Assembly: GCA_947630075.1 (NCBI GenBank)
Contig: CANRGF010000017.1
Location: forward strand, 1-12,520
Source of the DNA: an uncultured Clostridia bacterium
Lineage (GTDB): Bacteria; Bacillota; Clostridia; Christensenellales; UBA1242
Direction: 5' to 3'
DNA: 12,520 bases
In this document: positions 1 through 5,870 of the stretch, piece by piece
Layout: each line of letters begins with the position of its first letter
How positions within the stretch are numbered: position 1 is the stretch's first letter
The notes under the pieces: model-generated
Database searches by the model: none
Told to the model about the DNA's origin: nothing
The model's input: only the letters and a program-made list of their open reading frames with translations
Translations under genes and position numbers: made by a program

Positions 1-206
1 GCAATCTCTTCAAAAATTTCACCAATGTCTGGGTTCGTTTTATCCGCTATGGTGGATTGAAAACAATAAGTTAGAATGCCGTTTAATTCTCCCGCTCTGC
101 CACTCGCCAAATCTTTTAAAATTGTCACTGTTTGCTTATCGTCTAAAGCATCTTCAATTTCTGGATATGGCGATTGGTCGCGCAACACAATATTTTCAAA
201 ATTCAT
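1..206 (-). CDS. Ferritin-like (CotJC / manganese-catalase-like) protein, 5' part only
   Basis: The reverse strand has an ATG at 206-204, preceded by a strong ribosome site (CAGGGGA, 217-211), and is open to the left edge, giving 68 complete codons. The visible protein has a short leader with a YPEIE motif at residues 14-18. A helix follows with the motif GELNGILTYCFQ (39-50), then IGEIFEEIA (61-69). This layout resembles the first two helices of the CotJC/Mn-catalase-like ferritin fold, which reads roughly SELTAI-QY and EEIA. In that family the first Glu (here E40) and the Glu in the EEIA segment are metal ligands. Family members are small di-metal proteins linked to peroxide handling or, in spore formers, the spore coat. 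The gene diverges from the P-type ATPase at 334. The metal-binding C-terminal half lies outside the window, so catalase activity cannot be judged. Family placement is moderately sure; exact function is unknown. Confidence 0.6.
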   Translation of the reverse strand, partial: MNFENIVLRDQSPYPEIEDALDDKQTVTILKDLASGRAGELNGILTYCFQSTIADKTNPDIGEIFEEI

Positions 207-277
207 ATTTTCCCCTGATTATTTCTATTCCAATCTCAAAAAATGTGTGAAATGTGAGCAAATAAAAATTAAATTGT

Positions 278-306
278 TTGTAAAAAGTTATTCAATGTGT
301 TATTAT
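278..306 (+). promoter_or_regulatory. Sigma-A-type promoter of the P-type ATPase gene
   Basis: TTGTAA (278-283, 4 of 6 to the -35 consensus) is separated by exactly 17 bp from TATTAT (301-306, 5 of 6 to the -10 consensus). The -10 is preceded by TGT (298-300), the extended -10 signature. Transcription would start near 313, giving a leader of about 20 nt before the ATG at 334. This is a pattern match only. Confidence 0.5.
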
Positions 307-323
307 GATAAAGATATCTTAAC

Positions 324-329
324 GAGGGG
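324..329 (+). promoter_or_regulatory. Ribosome binding site of the P-type ATPase; fixes the start at 334
   Basis: GAGGGG lies 4 nt before ATG 334. The same purine-rich motif precedes the divergent ferritin-like gene. No such site precedes the earlier in-frame ATG at 76, which supports 334 as the true start. Confidence 0.75.
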
Positions 330-333
330 AAAT

Positions 334-2730
334 ATGAAAAAAAACACGGCAAAACAAAAGGAAAAGCCAAATATTTCTAGATTTAATCCTAAACCTGAGC
401 AGGGGCTAACTAGCCAGCAGGTGGAGAAGCGAACTGAAGCGGGGCTTGTGAATGTGTCTAGCGTGAAAACCAGCAAAAGTTTGGGAAGCATTTTTGCCAA
501 AAACATTTTAACATTTTTCAATTTAACTTGCTTGGTGGTGGCAGCCGCCCTTATTTATGTGCACGCTTTTAGCGACCTTTTATTTTTGGTGATTGTGATT
601 TTAAACACAGCCATTGGCATTTTTCAAGAGATTAAAGCGAAAAAGACTATGGACAAACTTTCGCTAACCAACTCCAATTTCACAAAGGTGATTAGAGATG
701 GTGAAGAACAAGAAGTTTATAAAACAGAGGTGGTGCTAGACGATGTGCTCTGCTTAAACCCCGGAATGCAGATTGCTTGTGATAGCATTGTGCTTGAAGG
801 AAACTTGGAAGTGAACGAAAGTTTGCTAACGGGCGAAAGCCAACCCGTTAAAAAACAAAAAGGGGACACACTGCTTGGTGGAAGCTTTATATCTTCAGGC
901 ACAGGCAAAGCAAAGGTGAACAAAATTGGCGATGATAACTATATTTCCCAACTCAGCCACAAGGCCAAAACTTTCAAACAATCTAAGAGTGAATTGCTCA
1001 CATCTCTGCGCGCTCTCATAAAGATAATCTCGATATTTATGGTGCCTATTGCAATTATCATGCTTTACAACAACTATAAATATTATACAGCCAACCCGGC
1101 AACTGATTATTCGCTTACTTATATGGTAATCACTAAGACGGCCGGTTGCATTGTGGCAATGATTCCGGCAGGAATGTTTTTGCTCACATCTGTGGCGCTT
1201 GCAGTGAGCGTAATTCGCCTTGCCAAAAAGCGCACATTGGTGCAAGACCTATACTGCATTGAAATGCTTGCCCGCACAAATGTGCTTTGCCTAGATAAAA
1301 CCGGCACTCTAACCAACGGCTCAATGAGTGTGAAAGATGTGGTGTTGCTAGGCAATTTAACGGCGAAAGATGTGGATAAAATTGTGGCGTCTATGGTGAA
1401 CGCCTTCCACGAAGCAAATCACACGGCCATTGCACTAAAAACATATTTTGGCAAGCCTTGTTATGTGGCGGACAAAAGTGTGCCATTTTCAAGCGAAAGA
1501 AAGTTTATGGGTTGCAAATTTAAGTCGGTTGGCGCATTTAAACTTGGAGCGTATGAGTATGTGATGGACAACCCAACAGATGCAATAAAAAAGCAGGCGG
1601 AACAATATGGGTTGAATGGATATAGGGTGCTTTTGCTTGCGGAAAGCGATAGCAACTTTGGGCGGTCAAACTGCAAGCCTGTGGCATTTGTGCTATTGCA
1701 AGATAATATTAGGAAGGACGCTCCAAAAACAATCGAATGGTTTAAGCAAAATGCTGTGGATATAAAAATTATTTCGGGCGATAACCCAATCACTGTTAGC
1801 GAAGTGGCTCGCCGCGTGGGTGTGGATAATTACGAAAAATATATAAGTTTGCAAGGGATGTCCAACGAGCAAGTGGCAGAAATTGCTAATGAATACACAA
1901 TATTTGGAAGAGTTAGTCCAGAGCAAAAAGCCGTGCTAGTTAGGGCACTAAAAGCACAGGGCAAGACGGTTGCAATGACGGGCGATGGCGTAAACGACAT
2001 TCTCGCACTTAAAGAAGCAGATTGCTCTGTGGCAATCGCTGCGGGAAGCGATGCTGCAAGAAGCGTTAGCCAACTAGTTTTGCTAGATAGCAATTTCAGT
2101 TCTATGCCTAGCGTGGTGGCAGAAGGCAGACGAGTGGTGAACAATGTGCAAAAATCTTCTTCCCTATTCCTTATGAAAACAATTTTTGCAATCTGCATTT
2201 CGATATTCGTGATCTGCCTTGGGTATATTAAAAAGACGGGCTCAACCTATCCATTTAGCCCAATTCAATTCATATTGCTTGAAATGTTTGTGATTGGCTT
2301 GCCTTCGTTCTTCCTTGCACTGCAGCCAAACACCAATCCTATAAAAGGCAAATTCTTATCGAATGTGGCGAAAAACACATTGCCTGCCGGGTTATCTTTG
2401 GTGGCAGTTACCATGGCAATGTATGCCTATCAATCTTATGCGGGCATTTCCACAGAAGTGTTGGTAACAATGTGCTCGCTTGCAATTCTGGTGGTTGGAT
2501 TTATGGCTCTATTCAAAATGTGCAGGCCGTTTAACGCATTTAAAATTGTGATGTATATCTGCTGCCTAACCCTTTCCGTTATTCTGGTGATAACCGTGCC
2601 ACAACTATTTAAATATGTGCAAATCGGGCAGATGGATTTCTTAGTTTGGTTGGTGGTGGTGCAGTTCTCTTATCCGCTCTATGTGGTGCTAAACAAACTA
2701 TTTAATTGGAATGCAAAAAGCGAGAGTTAG
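334..2730 (+). CDS. Cation-transporting P-type ATPase, CtpE-like
   Basis: This 798-residue membrane pump should couple ATP hydrolysis to cation movement across the cytoplasmic membrane. After a basic cytoplasmic N-terminus, the landmarks appear in order: M1-M2 hairpin (about 50-95), actuator motif TGES (166-169), M3-M4, phosphorylation motif DKTGT (D321), SGDNP (481-485), hinge motif TGDGVND (549-555), and about six C-terminal membrane segments. Length and layout match the CtpE-like group of small Ca-type ATPases; CtpE of mycobacteria is reported to take up calcium. M4 reads IPAGM (277-281) where most P2-type pumps have PEGL, so the metal-coordinating Glu is absent and the substrate is uncertain. 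No N-terminal CxxC heavy-metal domain is present. The start at 334 is chosen because GAGGGG precedes it. The in-frame extension to ATG 76 would be antisense to the ferritin-like gene and resembles no known family. The gene appears monocistronic, ending in TAG and followed by a terminator at 2777-2802. Confidence 0.9.
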   Translation: MKKNTAKQKEKPNISRFNPKPEQGLTSQQVEKRTEAGLVNVSSVKTSKSLGSIFAKNILTFFNLTCLVVAAALIYVHAFSDLLFLVIVILNTAIGIFQEIKAKKTMDKLSLTNSNFTKVIRDGEEQEVYKTEVVLDDVLCLNPGMQIACDSIVLEGNLEVNESLLTGESQPVKKQKGDTLLGGSFISSGTGKAKVNKIGDDNYISQLSHKAKTFKQSKSELLTSLRALIKIISIFMVPIAIIMLYNNYKYYTANPATDYSLTYMVITKTAGCIVAMIPAGMFLLTSVALAVSVIRLAKKRTLVQDLYCIEMLARTNVLCLDKTGTLTNGSMSVKDVVLLGNLTAKDVDKIVASMVNAFHEANHTAIALKTYFGKPCYVADKSVPFSSERKFMGCKFKSVGAFKLGAYEYVMDNPTDAIKKQAEQYGLNGYRVLLLAESDSNFGRSNCKPVAFVLLQDNIRKDAPKTIEWFKQNAVDIKIISGDNPITVSEVARRVGVDNYEKYISLQGMSNEQVAEIANEYTIFGRVSPEQKAVLVRALKAQGKTVAMTGDGVNDILALKEADCSVAIAAGSDAARSVSQLVLLDSNFSSMPSVVAEGRRVVNNVQKSSSLFLMKTIFAICISIFVICLGYIKKTGSTYPFSPIQFILLEMFVIGLPSFFLALQPNTNPIKGKFLSNVAKNTLPAGLSLVAVTMAMYAYQSYAGISTEVLVTMCSLAILVVGFMALFKMCRPFNAFKIVMYICCLTLSVILVITVPQLFKYVQIGQMDFLVWLVVVQFSYPLYVVLNKLFNWNAKSES

Positions 2731-3509
2731 AGTTCAATTATATTTAGAATTTTAAGATTTTCAATTTCAAATTTATAGATGCCTATTGTGGCATCTTTTT
2801 TTATGACGGCAACAACATCTTCTCTTAGCGGATAAATCTCTTCAATCTCGCCAAAAAACAGCGAAATGTTGCTAGTGGCATTTGCAAGGCTTTCGCTTAA
2901 AAGGTGTTTTAGATAGTTAAGATTTTTTGCCCTGACGCAATCAAGAAACACGGCTGGCAAAAATTGTGGCTTTAAGTTTAGCTCAAAATCGTCTAAATAA
3001 ACAAGATAGTTTTCTTCTTTTCCGTGATTTAGGCTATCGTTTAGCCGTGTTAAAACAAAAACTTCTTTTTCGCCAAAATTAATTTCGTCAAAATAATTGG
3101 CGTAAACAAATTCCTTGTTTTTGAAGATTGCCACAAATTTTCTCTTCCCATCAAAGAAAATAAAACTAAACGCCCCCAACTCGCTCACTTTATCAAAAGT
3201 GAGCCCGCAGTTCTTGCACGAATAGGCAAGTTGATTGTTTGAAAATAAGCAAACATCCTCGCCAAGGCTCACGCCAACATCCGCCCCTTTAATTTTCAGT
3301 GGGCAAAAAGCAAATTTGATTTTTTCTTGAAAATTCAAGAAGAGATATTTGTCGCTTTCAAATTCAAAACTCTTTTCATCTCCGCTAAATATGGGCTGGC
3401 AGCCCGCACTAAAAAAGCAGCCACCATTTTCGGGCATAGAATATTTTTTTTGAGCGTAATATTTTTTGCCTTGACAAAAACAATCACGATTGGGCACAAA
3501 ATAAAGCAT
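2727..3509 (-). CDS. Hypothetical cysteine-rich protein, 260 aa
   Basis: I do not recognise this family. The product is soluble-looking, rich in Phe, Lys and Glu, with no signal peptide or membrane segment. Alternating hydrophobic and polar stretches (for example 113-130 and 148-175) suggest mostly beta structure. It has nine cysteines (10, 12, 31, 37, 69, 87, 98, 101, 191), including a CxC at 10-12 and an SCKNCG motif at 97-102. These could bind metal or be redox active; this is a guess. The start ATG at 3509 has no Shine-Dalgarno sequence. An exact TATAAT at 3533-3528 implies a leader of only about a dozen bases. The next in-frame Met (residue 25) also lacks a ribosome site. The stop TAA overlaps the ATPase stop tail-to-tail by 4 bp, and the ATPase terminator falls within codons about 236-245. 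Codon use resembles the neighbours. Confidence 0.75.
   Translation of the reverse strand: MLYFVPNRDCFCQGKKYYAQKKYSMPENGGCFFSAGCQPIFSGDEKSFEFESDKYLFLNFQEKIKFAFCPLKIKGADVGVSLGEDVCLFSNNQLAYSCKNCGLTFDKVSELGAFSFIFFDGKRKFVAIFKNKEFVYANYFDEINFGEKEVFVLTRLNDSLNHGKEENYLVYLDDFELNLKPQFLPAVFLDCVRAKNLNYLKHLLSESLANATSNISLFFGEIEEIYPLREDVVAVIKKDATIGIYKFEIENLKILNIIEL
2777..2802 (+). terminator. Rho-independent terminator of the P-type ATPase
   Basis: The stem is AGATGCC (2777-2783) paired with GGCATCT (2790-2796), around the loop TATTGT. The run of seven T (2796-2802) begins with the last stem base. It sits 46 nt past the ATPase stop and lies entirely within the coding end of the convergent gene. Confidence 0.8.
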
Positions 3510-3527
3510 ATTATTATTTATGATTAG

Positions 3528-3533
3528 ATTATA
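3528..3533 (-). promoter_or_regulatory. -10 element (TATAAT) of the 260-aa hypothetical gene
   Basis: An exact TATAAT on the minus strand lies 18 bp before the ATG at 3509. No good -35 is visible at 16-18 bp. The expected start site leaves a leader of only about 12 nt. Confidence 0.4.
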
Positions 3534-3535
3534 AA

Positions 3536-3549
3536 AAACTTGAAAGTTT
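3536..3549. repeat. Operator-like palindrome in the divergent gap
   Basis: AAACTT (3536-3541) and AAGTTT (3544-3549) form an inverted repeat around GA. It lies just upstream of the minus-strand TATAAT. It also overlaps a TTGAAA (3540-3545), a possible -35 for the plus-strand gene at 3614. A regulator bound here could control both directions. The region is very A/T-rich, so chance is possible. Confidence 0.35.
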
Positions 3550-3613
3550 AAAAAACTCTAAAAATAGATAAATATCGCAAAATAAAATTTTTGAATAAGT
3601 AAAAAATAGGATT

Positions 3614-3859
3614 ATGAAAAAGAGTAAGTGCAACATTCATGTGATGCCTCCATCCATAACAGATGAGGATATCACCGCGCTATTCAACGGAATCCTTAGC
3701 GTGATGAAGCGAAAAATTGAGTTGGACAACCGAGCCGAGATTATCCACTACAATCTTTCTATTGAAAAACTAAGCCGCGAACTAAAAGAAAAATCTAACG
3801 AGTGCAATAGGTTAAAAAATGAAATTATATTTTTAAAGAGCCAATTAGAAAAAAATTAA
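3614..3859 (+). CDS. Small coiled-coil protein, 81 aa, unknown function
   Basis: I do not recognise a named family. The 81-residue product has a short N-terminal segment (1-15) and an amphipathic helix (about 16-35). A long charged helix follows with a regular 3-4 spacing of core positions: I50, L53, L57, K60, C64, L67, I71, L74 and L78. Seven of these nine are Leu or Ile, so a dimeric coiled coil is likely. There is no signal peptide or membrane segment. The start at 3614 has a modest ribosome site (TAGGA, 3607-3611). Codon use matches the neighbours, which favours a real gene. It diverges from the 260-aa gene. It lies 114 bp before the DAC-like gene on the same strand with no terminator visible between them, so co-transcription is possible. 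It may be a scaffold or partner protein; this is inference. Confidence 0.65.
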   Translation: MKKSKCNIHVMPPSITDEDITALFNGILSVMKRKIELDNRAEIIHYNLSIEKLSRELKEKSNECNRLKNEIIFLKSQLEKN

Positions 3860-3973
3860 AAAAATAATTAAAAAAGATAAAATTTCGCCTGTTTTTTCGA
3901 TTTTTTTAAAAATTTTTATGAAATTTCTAAAAAATATTTTACATTTCTTAAAAAAAAAGTTAAGATAATTGAA
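3860..3973 (+). promoter_or_regulatory. A/T-rich gap with promoter of the DAC-like gene
   Basis: This 114-bp stretch is dominated by A and T tracts (for example T-run 3901-3907 and A-run near 3950-3958) and may be curved. A promoter candidate is TTTACA (3938-3943), a 17-bp spacer and TAAGAT (3961-3966). It would start transcription at about 3973, essentially at the ATG of the next gene. No GC hairpin is present, so I see no terminator for the small coiled-coil gene. Confidence 0.45.
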
Positions 3974-5107
3974 ATGGAAGAAATGCTTTTTTATGACCGG
4001 GCTCGAGAAAATGTTACCCGCTTTTTAGATAGAGAATTTCCCGCTCTGCCACGGTTGATTGTTTCACATCTGCTCAATAGGTTTAATGAGCTCTTATCTT
4101 ATAAGGAAGAGAGCTCTTTCATCCGCCCAAAACTTGTGCTGACCGATAGCATTGAATCCATAGTGAAAGCAATCCCAAAATCGCACTCAGTTACGATTTT
4201 TGAAGATAAAGATTCGTCTATGTTTAATATGCGCATCAAATCGCTATTGGCGGTTAGCAAAAACGATTGGTGCGTGTTTATAGATGTGAAAGAGGGCAAA
4301 ATTTCATACGGCCTTTTGATGTCGTTTAATAGCATTAAGGATAAAAACCTGCTAAGAGCCATTGAAGAAAACACATCAATTCGTGATAAAAAACTTAAAG
4401 TGAGATGCGTGCTCGTTCGTCCGCTGAACTTCTACACAATGTCGCTTTACTCCACTTCGGGCAACCGCTTGATTGTCAATCTTTCGCTAGACAAAACTAA
4501 GTATAGCCAAGTTTCCACCGAAATGAGCGAACTGGTGGAAGCTACCTTTTCCAAACTTCGCACCACGCCAAGAAAACTGCAAGACATGAAAAATATGTAT
4601 TTAAACATTTTCCAGCGCGTGATGAACGATGTGAATGGTGCGATTTGCGTGATTGTGGATAAAGACTATGTGGACAACGGCTTTTTTGAAGATGGCATAT
4701 GGTTAAAAGAACCAATAAGTTTTTCTAAATTATTCATGCAGAGCAAGAGTTATGACGAAACCATTCTTCAAAACTATGCCGAACTCTTTGTGAAGATGAT
4801 TAACTATGACGGCATCACAATTATAGACAATAAAGGAAGAATTTTGGCATATAATGTGTTTGTTGAGCCAAGCAAGAAGAAAGTTGGCAATGTGGTGGGC
4901 GGAGCAAGAAAACGCGCTGCATATTACATATTAAACACAAAGAAAAAAGGAATTGTTGGGGTATATTTCCAATCTCACGAAGGCGAAGTGTTCTTTAAAG
5001 AGATTGCCGAGAAAAAGCCCGCCGCAAATAAAGCCGCAGTTAAAAAGGAACTTCCAAACATTATTGAAGATAATTTCATTCAGTTGGTTTTGGATATGCC
5101 GCAATAA
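3974..5107 (+). CDS. DisA_N/DAC-like domain protein (probable nucleotide sensor)
   Basis: The C-terminal half of this 377-residue soluble protein resembles the diadenylate cyclase (DAC) fold that makes c-di-AMP in DisA and CdaA. The first strand GAICVIV (222-228) matches the GALIVIE-type strand of DACs. D279-G280-I281 sits where DACs have DGA. GGARKRAA (309-316) sits where they have GTRHRAA, followed by strands GIVGVYF and GEVFF. The Thr and His of the TRHR ATP-binding loop are replaced (A311, K313), and DGA has become DGI. This points to a ligand-binding sensor or altered chemistry rather than a standard cyclase; I recall sensor families of this kind (DACNV and relatives). The N-terminal half (about 1-215) is unrecognised, and a basic Ala/Lys linker (about 345-358) precedes the tail. 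ATG 3974 lacks a ribosome site; ATG 3983 is an alternative. The gene ends at a bidirectional terminator. Confidence 0.65.
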   Translation: MEEMLFYDRARENVTRFLDREFPALPRLIVSHLLNRFNELLSYKEESSFIRPKLVLTDSIESIVKAIPKSHSVTIFEDKDSSMFNMRIKSLLAVSKNDWCVFIDVKEGKISYGLLMSFNSIKDKNLLRAIEENTSIRDKKLKVRCVLVRPLNFYTMSLYSTSGNRLIVNLSLDKTKYSQVSTEMSELVEATFSKLRTTPRKLQDMKNMYLNIFQRVMNDVNGAICVIVDKDYVDNGFFEDGIWLKEPISFSKLFMQSKSYDETILQNYAELFVKMINYDGITIIDNKGRILAYNVFVEPSKKKVGNVVGGARKRAAYYILNTKKKGIVGVYFQSHEGEVFFKEIAEKKPAANKAAVKKELPNIIEDNFIQLVLDMPQ

Positions 5108-5135
5108 AAAAAGTTGGCTAATTGCCAACTTTTTT
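5107..5135. terminator. Bidirectional rho-independent terminator
   Basis: A 12-bp stem (5107-5118 with 5124-5135) has the core GTTGGC/GCCAAC, flanking A and T tracts, and the loop TAATT. T runs follow on both strands, so it can end the DAC-like gene and the convergent thioesterase gene. It contains the last base of the first gene's TAA and the whole end of the thioesterase coding sequence, including its TAG (5120-5118). Confidence 0.85.
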
Positions 5136-5858
5136 ATATTTTATCACCACTCTAAAAATGGTTTTATCCTGCACCTTGCCTTCGATATAGTAGACATTTT
5201 TTTGCTTGATGCGATACACATCAATTTGGTCTTTTTCATGGCTTTCATTCACGAAATAGATTTCCCACTCTTTAATTTGCATTGCGTTTAGTTCGTCTAG
5301 ATTAAAGGCGTCTAGCGCAATGAAATTATATTTTAAGTTGTTTGTGTGCATGTTCACATCAATATCTGTGGCACGAATTGTGCGCGTATAGACATAATCT
5401 TTTTTCTCAACGGGCAACCTTAGGTTTGAAAATTCCGCCTTCACTGCACCCTTTTCCACCATTTCAAGGTCGGGATAGTTTATGCTTTTTAACCTGCGGA
5501 TGCTGTGGTTGGACATATCCAGCGCACACCACTCACTAGCGGATTTCACCCTCACTGAATTGCCAACTTTTATTGTTATGTCCCTATCCGCACGGATTAA
5601 TCCGGGCTCGTGCGTCCAAGTTTTCACCGAAACTTTATCGCCCGAGCGAATATCTCCTGCCAAAATCACCTTGATTTTGCTCACCACCCAAAAGGCGTTG
5701 CTGATTTTTTCCATAGATGTGTGGTCTAACCCTATGGCGTTTGCGTGATTGAAGGCACACACTTCACATAGCCTTAAAATCTCTGTGATTGGCACAACCT
5801 GTTTTGAATTAATTTGTGTGTCGTCTATTATCATTCTTTCAATATGTGAATTTTTCAT
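5118..5858 (-). CDS. Acyl-ACP thioesterase (FatA/FatB family)
   Basis: This 246-residue cytosolic enzyme should hydrolyse acyl-ACP to free fatty acid and ACP, ending or diverting fatty acid synthesis. The length fits bacterial members, which have two hotdog domains. The N-terminal hotdog includes ILRLCEVCAFNHANAIGL (27-44) with its central helix. The second hotdog carries ATDIDVNMHTNNLKY (163-177), the family's catalytic D-x-N-x-H signature (D167, N169, H171). The segment WEIYFVNES (198-206) matches the plant LEYRREC region, with Ser206 where plant enzymes have Cys; bacterial members vary here. ATG 5858 is preceded by AAGGTAGG (5870-5863), which overlaps the stop codon of the upstream giant gene. 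The genes are 5 bp apart, so translational coupling is likely. Acyl chain length preference cannot be read from sequence. Confidence 0.88.
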   Translation of the reverse strand: MKNSHIERMIIDDTQINSKQVVPITEILRLCEVCAFNHANAIGLDHTSMEKISNAFWVVSKIKVILAGDIRSGDKVSVKTWTHEPGLIRADRDITIKVGNSVRVKSASEWCALDMSNHSIRRLKSINYPDLEMVEKGAVKAEFSNLRLPVEKKDYVYTRTIRATDIDVNMHTNNLKYNFIALDAFNLDELNAMQIKEWEIYFVNESHEKDQIDVYRIKQKNVYYIEGKVQDKTIFRVVIKYKKVGN

Positions 5859-5862
5859 TTTT

Positions 5863-5870
5863 CCTACCTT
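5863..5870 (-). promoter_or_regulatory. Ribosome binding site of the thioesterase, overlapping the upstream stop
   Basis: AAGGTAGG lies 4 nt before ATG 5858 and contains the TAG stop of the giant gene (5866-5864). A ribosome finishing the giant protein would be placed to restart on the thioesterase. Confidence 0.8.

Larger units (their letters stand above)
207..333. promoter_or_regulatory. Divergent intergenic region with tandem 9-bp repeat
   Basis: This 127-bp A/T-rich gap separates the start codons of the ferritin-like gene (minus) and the ATPase (plus), so it must hold both promoters. Two head-to-tail 9-mers, AAATGTGTG (241-249) and AAATGTGAG (250-258), lie in the half nearer the ferritin-like gene. 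A weak minus-strand promoter (TTCACA 251-246, then TAGAAA 227-222) would overlap the repeats. This is only a candidate. Confidence 0.4.

Noticed and set aside
76..333. In-frame N-terminal extension of the ATPase from ATG 76
   Set aside because: It is antisense to the ferritin-like gene, has no ribosome site at 76, resembles no known protein, and ATG 334 has a strong GAGGGG site and a fitting promoter.
895..1245. Minus-strand 116-codon frame inside the ATPase
   Set aside because: It is antisense to conserved ATPase motifs, and its Cys/His-rich translation is typical of noncoding reading. It should not be taken for a zinc-binding protein.
2820..2834. A 14-base string (TCTCTTAGCGGATA) shared with about 6271-6284
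   Set aside because: Both copies encode the peptide IYPLRE within two unrelated coding sequences. It is short and isolated and most likely coincidence.
3860..3973. Terminator in the A/T-rich gap
   Set aside because: The A-run and T-run pairings contain no GC stem, so they are not a credible rho-independent terminator.
4953..5291. Plus-strand 112-codon frame spanning the bidirectional terminator
   Set aside because: It crosses a strong hairpin and overlaps the ends of two well-supported genes in other frames, with no ribosome site.
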